A stretch of DNA of 36,096 nt from Fonticula alba (Eukaryota; Opisthokonta; Rotosphaerida; Fonticulaceae). Positions within the stretch are counted from its first letter, which is position 1. The number at the start of each line of letters is the position of its first letter. Below, piece by piece: positions 10,846 through 21,790 of the stretch. The position numbers and the translations under genes were made by a program. The stretch lies in assembly GCF_000388065.1 (NCBI RefSeq), contig NW_009242971.1, forward strand, positions 4,222,971 through 4,259,066, written 5' to 3'. Below the pieces are notes generated by a model, which searched no databases, was not told where the DNA came from, and saw nothing but the letters and a program-made list of their open reading frames with translations.

Positions 10846-12073
10846 GCTGTGCTTGCGCGAGAAGGGAAGAGGCCGAGAGGGAGGAAGGACAGGAGGCGGG
10901 GAGGGAGAGAGGGGGAGACCAAAGGAGCGTAAGTTAGCTGGCGCGACTGAAGGGACGCCGAGGCGCGAAAAGAAGGGGGACGCACATGTCTAAATCTCCA
11001 AGGGGGTGTTGGAGGGGGTACAAAAGGGGGTACGTTGAAGCCGTGACCCGAGGATGATCTGAATGTGTCCTGGACGCTTGGGTGCAAGAGCGTGTGAAGT
11101 AGGCCGTCTAGCCAGGGAAGAAGGGAAGAGGGAAAAGGGAGGGAGAGATCTTGCAATGAGCGGAGGGGAATGATGTTACGGGCAGCCTGACCTGCAACAT
11201 TCCCCCTTGCCTGCATTTATAGCACACACTGATGGCATATCACAGCCGCCGTCTCTCCGCCCACGGCGGCGGAAGGGAGGGGGCGAAGGCAGGAGGGCAT
11301 CTGTATTCCCCCCCCACCCCCATCGAGTCACGCTCCCCGACGGGAGCCTGGACGGCATTCGGCAGAGAAGCCCGCGCGTTCGGAGCATGCGGAAGGGTGG
11401 GCGGCACGCGTTTTTGGAAAGCCCGTGGCGCCACCCCCTGCGTAACCGCTAGACGCCTGAGCTGCCATTGCTCCCGTCCCGCGTGTCCAGCTGCCAGCGA
11501 AGAGCGTGTACATGCGCTGGGACTTGGCTAGATCCGCCCGCCCTCGCACATGGTGCGATCCAGCGTGGCGGCCGCCCCCCCCCCCCCCCCCCGCGGAGCC
11601 CCCGCGGGGGGGCGGCCGCCCCCGGCGTCGCAGCCACAGCCACCGCCTGGCCGCCCGGCCGCCCGGAAGGCGCGCCACTTCCAGGCCTCCTTCCACTCGG
11701 GGCGCGCGCACCTCGTCAGTGAGCGCCGGCGCACGGCCGACATAGCCCTGTCAGCAGGGGACCCCCCCCCGGCCGGAGGACCCCAGGGCGGAGGTGTGTC
11801 TGGGTGGGTGTGTGCGGGGCCGCCTCCTCCTCCCCCCCCGGCAGGGCGAGATCCGGGGCCTTGTATTTCTGATCCGCAATTGTCGCGCTCGGGCCTCTGG
11901 GCTGCGCTTACACCCGGTCCCTGCAACAGGGCTCGTCTACCACCCCCCCCCCCCCACCTCCTTCACACGCATAGCGCGCACACGCAGACACACATACACA
12001 AATCCTCCCCCTCGGCCATTGCCCTTCCTCCCTCCTCCCTCTCCCCGCTCCCCTCCTCCCCTCGCCGCCCCAC
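10846..12073. other. Divergent RPA2/THADA promoter region
   Basis: 1.2 kb without a credible gene. The RPA2 side (10846-10922) is almost pure purine on the plus strand, meaning a pyrimidine-rich sense leader. The THADA side (about 12000-12070) is CT-rich up to its ATG. A GC-only inverted repeat sits at 11567-11620 and more C runs at about 11760-11840 and 11942-11955. Open frames here are repeat-driven Pro/Arg/Gly sequence. Confidence 0.5.
11567..11620. repeat. GC-only inverted repeat with an expanded C run
   Basis: Left arm: GGCGGCCGCC running into about 18 C, then GCGG. Right arm: CCGC, seven G, then CGGCCGCC. The arms are reverse complements except that the left C run is about 11 bases longer than the right G run. 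It could extrude as a stable cruciform or hairpin, and the C run could form an i-motif with a G-quadruplex on the opposite strand. Confidence 0.8.
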
Positions 12074-15000
12074 ATGGCCTCTGCGGCCCCATTCACCCCC
12101 CCAGCTTGGCTGCCGGTCGAGGGCGATGCACACTTCCGCTGCTCCCTCGACCAGTCATGCCACTTGGCAGTCGAATCTGGCCAGGCGCCCTTGCGGCAGT
12201 GGGCCACCGACCTGCAGGCAGCTTTGCGTCTGGACCTGTCCAAGGCCTCCGGGCAGATTGGTCGCCTGGCAGATGCCGTGGGTCTTGTGAGCCGGGCCCC
12301 GGCCCCGGAGGCGGATCTCTTCGGGTCCACGACGGCCGAGCAGTTTGCCTTCCACTTCGCCGGGCTGGTCAGTGCCTGCTTCTTCAGCACCGATCAGTCG
12401 AAAATCCGCCGGCCGCTGCTGGCCCTGATGGGCAATCTCCTGCGCGCGGTCGCCCGGTCCGAGGCCCCGCCCGAGTGGGCTCCCTCTGTGGCCCCGCTGG
12501 CCGTGGTCGAGGCCCTGCCCGGGGCCCTGCGCCTGGCGGCCGACTATGCCGGGCCCCGGAGCCAGCTGGTCGCGGCCGGCATCCTCCTGACCGTCGACCG
12601 ACTGGTTCTCGGTCGGGAAGTCCCGCTGCCCGCTGCGGCCGCTGTGACTCCGGCCGAGGTGCTTGCCGGGCCGGGCCCGATCACTTCGATTCTGCCTCGG
12701 CTCACTACATTGGACGCTCTGAAGCTCCTGGCATCTGCCGCCTTCGAAGAGCCGATTGGCGTGGCCGTCATCCAAAACCGCTTCGCCGCCTGCCTGGGCC
12801 TGCTTGCTGGGCAGCTGGACGCGGCGGCGGCCTCGCTGGCAGGCACGGCCGACCCGGGGGCCCCGGTGCTCGCTGTCCAGGCCCTCCACATCCAGGCCAT
12901 GTCCGGCGTCCTGCAAACCCTGTTCCGTCAGATCCCCGGTCACCAGGAATACGGGCGCCTGCTCGGTGCCCCGGGCTTGGTCCATGGCACGGAGCCGGAG
13001 GAGCCCCCCGGCGCCCAGGCCGATGGGGATATTGTGCCGGGGCTCCTGGCTCGCATTGTGATTGGCACGCGTGCCCTTTGCATGACTCGATCGGAGCACG
13101 TCCCGGCCAACATGGTGTTCCACCTGTCGATGCTGTGCGGGCAGATTGTCTCCTGTCCCGGGTGGTCGATGGCGGTCCGGGCGTCTGGCGGCGCCCTGCC
13201 GGCGCCTGTGACCGCGGGCGTCGCGCACTCGGATGCGCTGGTCTTTGACCAGCTTCTGCTGGCCCATCTGGGCGACATGCGCCCGGCCGCGGGCTTGGCC
13301 ATCCTGCGAGGCATGTTTGGGGGCCTGCCGCGGGCGGCCCTGCTGAGCGAGGACGCCGGGCTGCTGGCCGTGCGACTGCCCCGAGTGCTGGGGGACTTCG
13401 CCGGGCGTGGTCTCGAGGGCGAGGATTCGACCCAGCTGCAAAGTGTCCTGGCTGACTGGACCAGCGAACTCCTGCGCCTGGCCCGGCAGACCGGCCCGGC
13501 TGACAAGCAACCCTCCGGCCGCCGGGCTGGCGGCACCCCGGCCAAGGCGCCGACCGACCTGCCAGCCGGCTTTGCCTTTGCCGACTGCCAGGCCCTGCTG
13601 CAGGGGGCCGGTCTCGGCTGGGTGTTGGACTATGTGATCCAGGTGTGGGACAACTCCCTGGCCAATGCCGCCGCGCCGAGCATTCGCACCACCCTGTCCA
13701 ACCTCCTGTCGCTGATGCCCTTCCTGCCGGCGGCCGCCGAAGGTGGCACCTTCGGCCCGCAGGCCTTCCTTTCGCGCATCCTCTCGCTGGGGTGGCACTC
13801 AAAGGTACCATGCCACGGCCGATCCCATGCTCTCACCATCCCACCTGTGCATGTATGCTGATGCTGCGCCCTGCCCTTTCTCTGTTTTTCCCCTCTTTTC
13901 TGCCTTTTGCTGTTCCCCTTTCCCTCCCTGGCTCGCCACCCTCCCAGGCCATGTACAAGGCTCTGCGCCTGGCCATTGCCCACATCGACCTGCTGGCCTT
14001 CGAGGACACCTATCGCGCTGTGGTGGCCGGCACCCTGGCCGCCTTCACCACGTACACCCAGTGCGCCTTCCTGGCCAGCGACCTGCTGGAGGGGTGCCTG
14101 CAACTGGCGGCCAAGTCCGTGTCCGACCCGGCGGCCCGTCGGGCCGTGGTCATGGGCTGGATCCGGCCCATTGTGGACATCATCCTGCAGGAGCACTCGG
14201 CCGAGACCCGGCGTGACATCGAGACCTACTGTCTGCGGATTGTTCTGCGCGTGGCCCCGGAGAATTTGATCCTCCTGCTGGAGGAGGTTCTGGCCCGCGA
14301 GCCAGGGCTGACGCCTCATGCCTTTGCCCGGGCCCCGAACCAGCCGTGGTCCTGGCTCAGTGCCCTGGTGGCCCTGGTGCGCCTGGGTCGCGAGGAGTCC
14401 CTCCTGGACATGGGCATGTTCTCCGAGGCCCTGGGGGTGGATCATCCCTTTGTGAGCATCCTCCCGCCGTTGACGCCCGAGGAGGAGGCTGCGGCAGCCG
14501 AGCAGCCGGAGGACCCAACGGTTGAGGGGCCGCGCCGACTTCCGCGCGCGGGTGCCGCCAAACTCCGGCAGATTTTCTCCCTCGGCCGGCCGGTGGTGTC
14601 CTACTTCCTGCTGGAGCAGGCCCTCTCGGTGTCGAATTCCTTCACGCGTCTCGGTGCGCTGGGGATCATTTGCAACAGCCACAAGATCGAGGTACCCTTT
14701 GGCGTGTCAATGCCCCTCCTCGCCTTGCCCGCCTGCCCTCCTGCGGCCTTTGCGCTGCCTGTGCTCCCTCCCTCCTCTCCTTGCCGCCTGGGCGCCGCTT
14801 TCTGCGATCTCCTTCGTCCTGCCTCGGAGCTCAGGCTCTTCCTAACCTCATCCCCCGCGGCCATTCCTTCCGGTCCGCCCCTTCTCGCCCCCCCCCCTCT
14901 TGTAGCCTCTGTCGCCTCGGGAGACCCACCTCCTTCTGCGCGTGTACTTGCCGAATGCGCTGCAAGAGTCGTCGACGGAATTCCGCCACGAGCAGTCGAT

Positions 15001-18000
15001 CCTGCTGGGCCGGCTCTTCCGCCGGGTGCGGGACTCCTACTACTCGCTGCACTACCGCCGGCGGCGGCAGTGCGACCGGGACGGCGGGTCGCTGACCCCA
15101 GCCGAGGCCCGTCGCGTGGCCGACCTGGATGCGGCGATTGCCCGGACCGAGGCCTTTGTGACGGATTTGCTGCGGTTCTTTGTTGGACGTCTGCAGCCGG
15201 GCGCCCGATTCCAGCAGGTGTCCACCTGCCTGGATTGGCTACACGCGCTGGTGCCCACACTGGGGATTGCCTCTGGCCAGGATATGCCCCTTCCGAGCAC
15301 GGTCCAGTCCAATCTGGCCGGCTGGCGTCTGCCAGTGGTGGACCCGGTTTCCGGCAAGTCCATCATTCGCACCGAGCCCCCCGGAGGCGGGATCACCGAG
15401 GCGGATGTCCTGCGGCTGACCTTCGCCCTGTGCAGCGACCCCGCGGACCCGGATCGGCAGGCGGCCGAGCAGCAATCCCTGCTGACGGCCCTGGTGGCGG
15501 TTCTCCTGGACACGGCGCTCTTTGACACGTACCGCCGGACCCAGGGCCAGGCCCTGGGGCTTCTTCGGCAGATGCACGCCCCGTGGCCCGGTGTCAGCAC
15601 GCCTGCCATGGCATCCGTCTACTTCGCCTCGGCCTTCCGTGTGGCGGTGCACAACACTCGCGGCCAGCCGAGCGACGCGGCGGCCGGCGTGCTGGGGCTT
15701 CTCTTTGAGAAGTACATCATCGGTTTGGGCTGGCGTCTGGCCGGGATTGAGCCGGCCGCCCGCGTGGCGGACACCCCCGGGCCTGGCGAAGATGAGGACC
15801 CGGTGCGGCATTCGCTGGACCAATTGCTCGGGGCCCTGGAGGCCGATGCCGCCATGGCTCGAGGCGATCTTTGGGAGGCGAGCCAGCGTCGGCCGGCCTT
15901 CGGCACGCTCAATGTCACGCGTGGCCTGCTGGCCCATGTGAACCTGGCGGGCGTCCAGGCGGGCACCCCGGCTGGTCGGGCCTGGTCGGGCCTCCTTCTG
16001 CGCCTGACCACCAGCCTGGTTCAGCAGATTGAGGCTTGTCGCGAGCCGCTGTCGGTCCCGGCGCCGGAGGGCAACTCGGCGGCCGATGTGACTCAACTCC
16101 CGGGAGCCGAGGGGGACTTCCCGCACCCGGGCCTCGGGGATGAGGACATGACTGCCGGGGATGTGAGCGACGACGAGTCGCCGGATGCCGACCAAACTGG
16201 TGGCTGGCACCAGGTCCTGACGAGTGTTTGCTGGCGCAGTATCAAGGCTGCATGGTGCGCTCGCTCCCTCCTCCTCCTCCTCCTTCCGTTCCTGCTCCTC
16301 TTGCTGGCCTCCCCTTTTCCCTCATCCTGGCCAAGATGGACACTGTCCGGCCTTGTGCCATCGGCCAGATGCTGGCTTTGTTATTGACTGCCGCCCGGCT
16401 TCCCCTCCCCCCCCCCCCCCCCCCACTAGTGCCCTGCTTGTGGAGCTGCTCTCGCGTGCTGGGCATTTGATGGCCCCCCACAGCTTGGCTGATGTGACGC
16501 GGTACTTTGTCAGTCTCCTGCTGACAATGCGCCATATTGGTGGCATTTCGGCCCTCTACACCAACCTGGCTGAGCTGTTCCTGCTTCTGGGCCAGGGCGG
16601 CCCCTCGGTCAAGGGGGTGCTCGATCTGCCCCCTGCCGAAGTGGCTGAGGCCCCCTATTTCGGCTTGGTGGCAGGGCCCACCTTCATCGGGGCTGATAGC
16701 GCAATTGCTTGGGTCCTGCCGGCTGCCCTGCTTGCCCCCGAGGCGGCGGCCGCCCTTCACCACCCGACGTCGGACCCCCGGCCGATCACCTTCTTTGAGT
16801 TGGTGCGCGCCGGGTTCGAGCGGCTCCTCTTCGCTGGCAAGAGCCTGTCCATCACCCGGCGCTCTGCCGGCTTGCCGGTCATGTTCCGGATTCTGGTACG
16901 CACATGGAGCTGGCACGGCAGGGCGGGGTGTTCTGCCGGGGGGGGGGGGGGGGGGGAGGGGCTCGGGAGCATTCGGCCTTTGCTTTGCACATTTGACACT
17001 CGAGCGTGTCCTCTCTTTTTTGTCCCTCGTCTGTTTTTATTTTGGTCTTATTTTTCCTGCTTCGCCGTCCTCCTGCTCACCTTCGACATGGCCCCTGTCC
17101 GGCCCTTGCGAATGCCTGTAGTTTGCACCGATCCTCCATACCCCCGAGGGGCAGGCCCTGCTGCGGACCACCATCCGCACGCTGCTGGACATTGCTCGGT
17201 GGCCTGCGCGCGATACGGCCTCGGGCATGAACTTCCCCCAGGTCCACTCGTTGAATGTCCTTCATGGCATGGCGGTGCACTCGTCCTTCGCCACTCTCAT
17301 CGAGCCTTTCATTTCGGACGCCTTTGAGCTGTCCATCACGCACTTCAGCTCGCAGTGGTGGGTTTCCCCTTGTCGGGCCCCGGCTTTGCTCACGCTCACT
17401 CTCCCCGCACCCGACTGACGCTTTGTCTCGCATGCCGCCGCCGCTGCCCTCCCCCCTCCCCCCTCCCTACGTCAAGCTGGGACATTCGTAACTCCGGCAT
17501 GATGCTCTTCAGCGCCCTGCTTGGGCGCGTGTTCGGCCCGGCCAAGAACCTCCCCCAGTCCGACGGGGAGCTGACCCTCTGCTCGTTCCCGCACACAAGC
17601 GCCTCGGATGCCGCGGCCGGGCGCCTGCATCATGATGCCCTGGCCACGGTGGACTTTGAGGCGCCGGCCATCCCGGCGGCCTCCAGCCATCGACTGACCG
17701 CGTGGAAGTTCTTCAGCCAGCACCCCCAGCTGCTGGCCTTCGTGGGCAAGCATGTAGCCATGGCTGTGAATGAGCTGGCCCCGAGCACCGGTGGAGCGGA
17801 CACCGTGAACGTGGCCGTCCCTCAGCCGGGCCGCTCGCTCTTCCCCATCCTGTCGCTGCTGTCGCGCTTTGCTCCTGTCCTTGACCAGTCGAGCCTCGCC
17901 GGGACCGAGTCTCAGCCGCCGGCCGGCATGATTTCCGACTCGAGCAGCTCCGGCACTGCTGCCTCCCCCAACTTGGCGGCGGTCCTCTCGTCGGATGAGC

Positions 18001-20542
18001 TGGCAACCCTGCTGGCCACGCTGTCGCGCGATCTGCTGACTTGTGCTCGGGGCGGGACCTACTGGCTCTTGCGCGGGGTGGCTGTCCGAGCTGTGACCGC
18101 CATCGTGCCGGCCGGTGCCCTCATGGGACAGATCGTTCTCCCGGCGGCGGATGCCCTCCGCCAGGATCTGTCCTCCTGCTCCTCCTCCTCCGGGGTGGCT
18201 TGCCCGAATGCCCTGCACGGGGCGGCGCTTGCCATCAAGATGGCCGCCCAGCGCCTTCTCCCGCTGGTTTCGTCGGCCGCTGCACTCCAGGGTACGTCGG
18301 AAGCATGTGCCAAAAAGGGTCTTTGCACCGGCTGCCATTGGTGTTGGGTTTCTTTCTCGATGTGCCCCTTGCATCTAACACCCCCGATCCCTCTTCTTCT
18401 TCCTCTTCTTCTTCTTCCTCCTCTTCCTCCTCTTCCTCTTCTTCCTCCTCTTCCTCCTCTTCCTCTTCCTCCTCTTCCTCTTCCTCCTCTTCCTCTTCCT
18501 CCTCTTCCTCTTCCTCCTCTTCCTCCTCTTCTTCGACTCCTTGCTCCCCCTCTCCCGTCACAGATATCGCCACCAGTCTGTGCACTGTGCTGGCTGAGCT
18601 GCTGGCATTGACCGGCAATTCCATGGCTCCGGCCGTGGCTCCAGCCCATACGGCCCTGCTGGACACGGCCCTGCTGGTCCTCCACTACCTCCCTCAGTGG
18701 CTGGAGGCGGCGGCGGCCGGGGCGCCGGTGCCGGATGTCGCCGCCATGGCTCTCGCCGCCCTGGCGGCCGAGGTAGACCGCGCGGCCGAGCACCCGGCCC
18801 TGGTTCGGCTGCTGGTGCGCCTGGTCGACCCGCGAAGCATGGCCCGCCGGCCTGATGGCCCGGTAGTCCCGGGGTTGGATTTGATGCTGGCGAGCACGGC
18901 ACGGGCTTTTGTCTTCCGGCACATTTGGGGCCCCGGGGCCACGGGCGCCGGGCCACTTTCCGAGGACTTGGCCCTGGCGGTGGCGGCCCTGGCTGGCTGT
19001 GCCCCACGCGCGGGGGACCTTGCTGCTGGGGCTTGGTCTCCGACACAGGGCGACTTGCTCCGCTCCCGCCTGTTGCCGCTGTATGCCATGGCATCCCTCT
19101 CGGCGGCCGCCCGGCAGGAGGCCCTCTTTGCATTGGTCCAGCGCCTGCGCTTCGCCACCGCCTCGGCCACCTCCGCTGCCACCATGTCCACCAACCCGGG
19201 CTTCCTGGTCCTGGCCCGGCATCTGACTCGGCAGATTGTCGGCCAGCGCGAGCCGGTTCCCGAGGTGGCGGCCGTCCTGCTGGCGGCCCTGCACGCCCTG
19301 CTACATGTTGGCGGCATGGCCCTGGCAGCAGGCATCCGCTCCAGCCCCGGTGGGGACCTCCTCCAGCAGCTTGTGGCCAGCCAGCTGGCCGATCTGGAGG
19401 CCGGGGTGGCCGAGCAACGCGTCACGGCGGCCACCGCCCCCCAGCTGCATCTTCTGGCGGACCTCCTTGTCGGGGCTCTCGCCAACGGGGAGTCCATGTC
19501 GGGGGAGCAGGAGGCCCGGCTTTTCCGCTCGCTCGGGGCCCTCTGCTCGGAGCGCGGCCCGGCACGCGGCCGTCTGGCCGTCTGCCGGGCCCTGGTGGCC
19601 TTGCTGGCCGGGGCCGATCATCGGGCCTGGCCGCTCCTGCGGCCAGGGTCGCGTGCTGGCGCGGCCCTCTGCTTCCACTTGGCCCTCCTGCTGCAGGACG
19701 ACTCGCAGACCGTTCGTGATGCGGCGCTCCTGGCGGCGAACCTGTTGCCAGCGCTGGAGGTTGGCGCGGGCGCCGGCCCGGGCATCCCGCCTCTGGTGGC
19801 CCGGTCCCTGGCGGTCACCCGGCTGATGTGTCTTTCTGGGGCCCTCTGCCCGGGCGCCCTGCTGGATCTGGCTCTGGAGCACTTTGGCGTGACTGCCGCC
19901 CCCGCTGCCGGCGATGAAGCGGCCTGGGCCGGTCGCTTGCAGGAGGCCGGCCGCGAGCTGGCCACCAGTGCCCACCTCTGGGCCAGTGGCCAGCGCCCGG
20001 TCGATGACCGGGAGGCCACCGATGCACAGGAGCATCAGCCGAAGCAGTCGGCCACCGATGCGGGTGGCATCCGCCTGCCCTCGCTGCGTGGCTGCCAGCT
20101 TTTCATCCAGGAAGATGCCAACCTCTACCGGCAGCCGTCGCTCGATGCCAGTGCCATGGCCACGAGCATCGGGTTCGTGGCCGCGATGGCCGACCCGCCG
20201 GTGGATGTCCTCCGGCGCCTGGCTCTGCTGGTGATCCTGCTCAAGACCCAGGCCCTGCTGGCCCTGCCTCACCTCCAGGAGAATCCCCTGGTCCGGCAGT
20301 ATGCCACCGACCGGCTGATCATCCTCGGCCAATTGGCCGGGACTTTGGCCAGCCTGCGAAACCGCTGGCCGGATCTCTTCCCCGCCGGGTTGGCTTGTGA
20401 CGATGTGCTCCACATGGCCGCCAAGGATCGGGGCGACTCCTCGCCGCAGGCGCTCCTGGGTCGGCAGGTCCGCTTGGTTCTCCTCGCGGCCGACTCCTAC
20501 ATGAACACCGCCACCGCTTCCGCCCCCACCACCGCGCAGTAG
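12074..20542 (+). CDS. THADA: THADA/Trm732 family protein (DUF2428), 7 exons
   Basis: Exons: 12074-13804, 13948-14691, 14906-16254, 16430-16895, 17122-17357, 17477-18291 and 18564-20542, all frame-consistent, giving about 2439 aa (human THADA is about 1950). The helical-repeat architecture and ordered motifs match THADA: LGALGIICNSHK (about 812-823) followed by PLSPRETHLLLRVYLP, the DUF2428 core with CWRSIKAA (about 1268-1275) and TRRSAGLPVMF (about 1416), then QVHSLNVLHG (about 1470) and IRNSGMMLFSALLGRVFG (about 1512). In yeast, Trm732 partners the methyltransferase Trm7 for 2'-O-methylation of position 32 in the tRNA anticodon loop; a similar cytoplasmic scaffold role is expected. Introns are 119-272 bp. 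Intron 3 contains about 18 C just before its TAG acceptor, intron 4 a run of about 19 G, and intron 6 a 150-bp TC repeat. The exon 5/6 join relies on a gtgggt donor inside TGGTGG and is the least certain. Confidence 0.93.
18388..18537. repeat. 150-bp pure-pyrimidine TTC/TCC microsatellite in THADA intron 6
   Basis: Interspersed CTT and CCT units with no purines, between the CTAAC branch motif at 18375-18379 and the CAG acceptor at 18561-18563. In other frames it reads as poly-Ser or, on the minus strand, poly-Glu, which is not real coding sequence. Confidence 0.95.
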
Positions 20543-21790
20543 ACTACGGACGGAGCTCGCCCCCAGAGTAAGTGTGTGTGTGTGAGAGAGAGATCCTTCT
20601 TTTCCCATTTGCGCTCTCCCCCACCCAAGATGCTGTTGCTTTCCTTCTCTCCCCCCCCCCCTCCCCCCCCCCCCCCGAACAGGGCGAGGCGCCCCTCGCA
20701 GGGGACGGAAATATACCCCTAGAACCACCTCGGCGGAGACTTCAAGGAAGCCAGGCGGATAAGTGAATGTGACACGCACGTGACAGGCTCGTGGATTGCT
20801 TTTTTGCTCCCCGCCGGCCAGCCGTGCCTGCCCCGCTCGCGCGTGTGTGGGGACTCGGCGGGAGTGGCGCAGGGCTCTCGCAGATTCAGTCTTGTGTCGA
20901 AGGGGGGAAACTTGGACGGAGGCCACGCCGGAGATCTTACCACTCTGGTTCGGGACCATTCTCGGCATGAAGAAGGGCGTATCGAACCAAGGGGGGGAGG
21001 CAGGAATGGCGTCACCTGTAAAGGGAGTACGGGAACTCGACCGGGGGAAGTGTGCAGACAAGCAAAATAGAAAGCAGTTCCTGTAACACAGGGGGTCCGG
21101 TCTTGGAACAGAGAGGTTCGCAGCCTGGGCTGAGGCTTCAAAGGGGGCGCCTTGGTATGCCCTCCGATGCGCACAATCACCCGCCAAGGTCTCCTCACTC
21201 CCAGGAGGCTCCGAATGGGGGAGCCCCCCTTTTGGCTTCGGGTGGGTCGAGGGGTGGATGTGACAACCCCGCGTCCATGCCTGCCTGCCTCCTTTCCTGG
21301 GTCTCTGGCCCTGGACTGGGTGGCCTCTGGGCCGTCGTCGGTCACCGCATTTCACAGGTTGTGGAATGCTATTTGGGAATACCAAACTTCTTGGAGCCGA
21401 GCCCGTTCGATCTGTAACTCAGCCAAGGGGTTTTGGGAGATAGCCCCACAGGCGGAGCGCCGGGGCGTGATCCTGCGGGAGGATGTGACCTGCAGTCCGC
21501 TGTCACTCGGCTAACCCACAACTAAGATGCCTGGGACGCCGCCCGTTGCAGCAGCCGCCTCAAGGGCCGGTGCGGAGGAGCATGCCCAACCGGGGGAATA
21601 CCAATCCCCTCATCTGCCCTCCTGCCCCATCACGCATTTTCCCGCGTCCTTTGCCTCTCTCGCCCACAAGTTTGCCACTTTTTTTTCTGCCCCGACCTAC
21701 GCCCAAACGCTTCGAAAGGAAGCTGCCACGCCCGGCTCGCGTCCTGCCTCCCGGGATCCGGCTGTCCCCCGGCGCCCCATTCATCAAGTC
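20543..21790. other. 1.25-kb intergenic region between THADA and the PC-esterase gene
   Basis: Holds the THADA 3' end with a TG/GA repeat (about 20571-20592) and C runs (about 20651-20676), then about 800 bp of more balanced, less repetitive sequence (about 20700-21520) with no domain-bearing frame on either strand. A pyrimidine-rich stretch at about 21600-21700 precedes the next start. I found no convincing tRNA or 5S rRNA. Confidence 0.45.

Noticed and set aside
12155-13798. 547-codon open frame on the minus strand
   Set aside because: Antisense shadow of THADA exon 1 with Gln/Gly/Arg-rich composition and no domain character.
18235-18666. Poly-glutamate (minus) and poly-serine (plus) open frames
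   Set aside because: Both are translations of the pyrimidine microsatellite in THADA intron 6; the flanking exons splice around it in the correct phase.
21370-21440. Possible 5S rRNA or tRNA fragment (TTGGGAATACC and GTTCGATC strings)
   Set aside because: Only short coincidental matches. No T-stem pairing and no flanking 5S or acceptor-stem sequence could be found on either strand.
21527-21790. 88-codon N-terminal extension of the PC-esterase frame
   Set aside because: The extension is low complexity and covers the CT-rich leader. Starting at 21791 gives a clean basic tail plus signal anchor.
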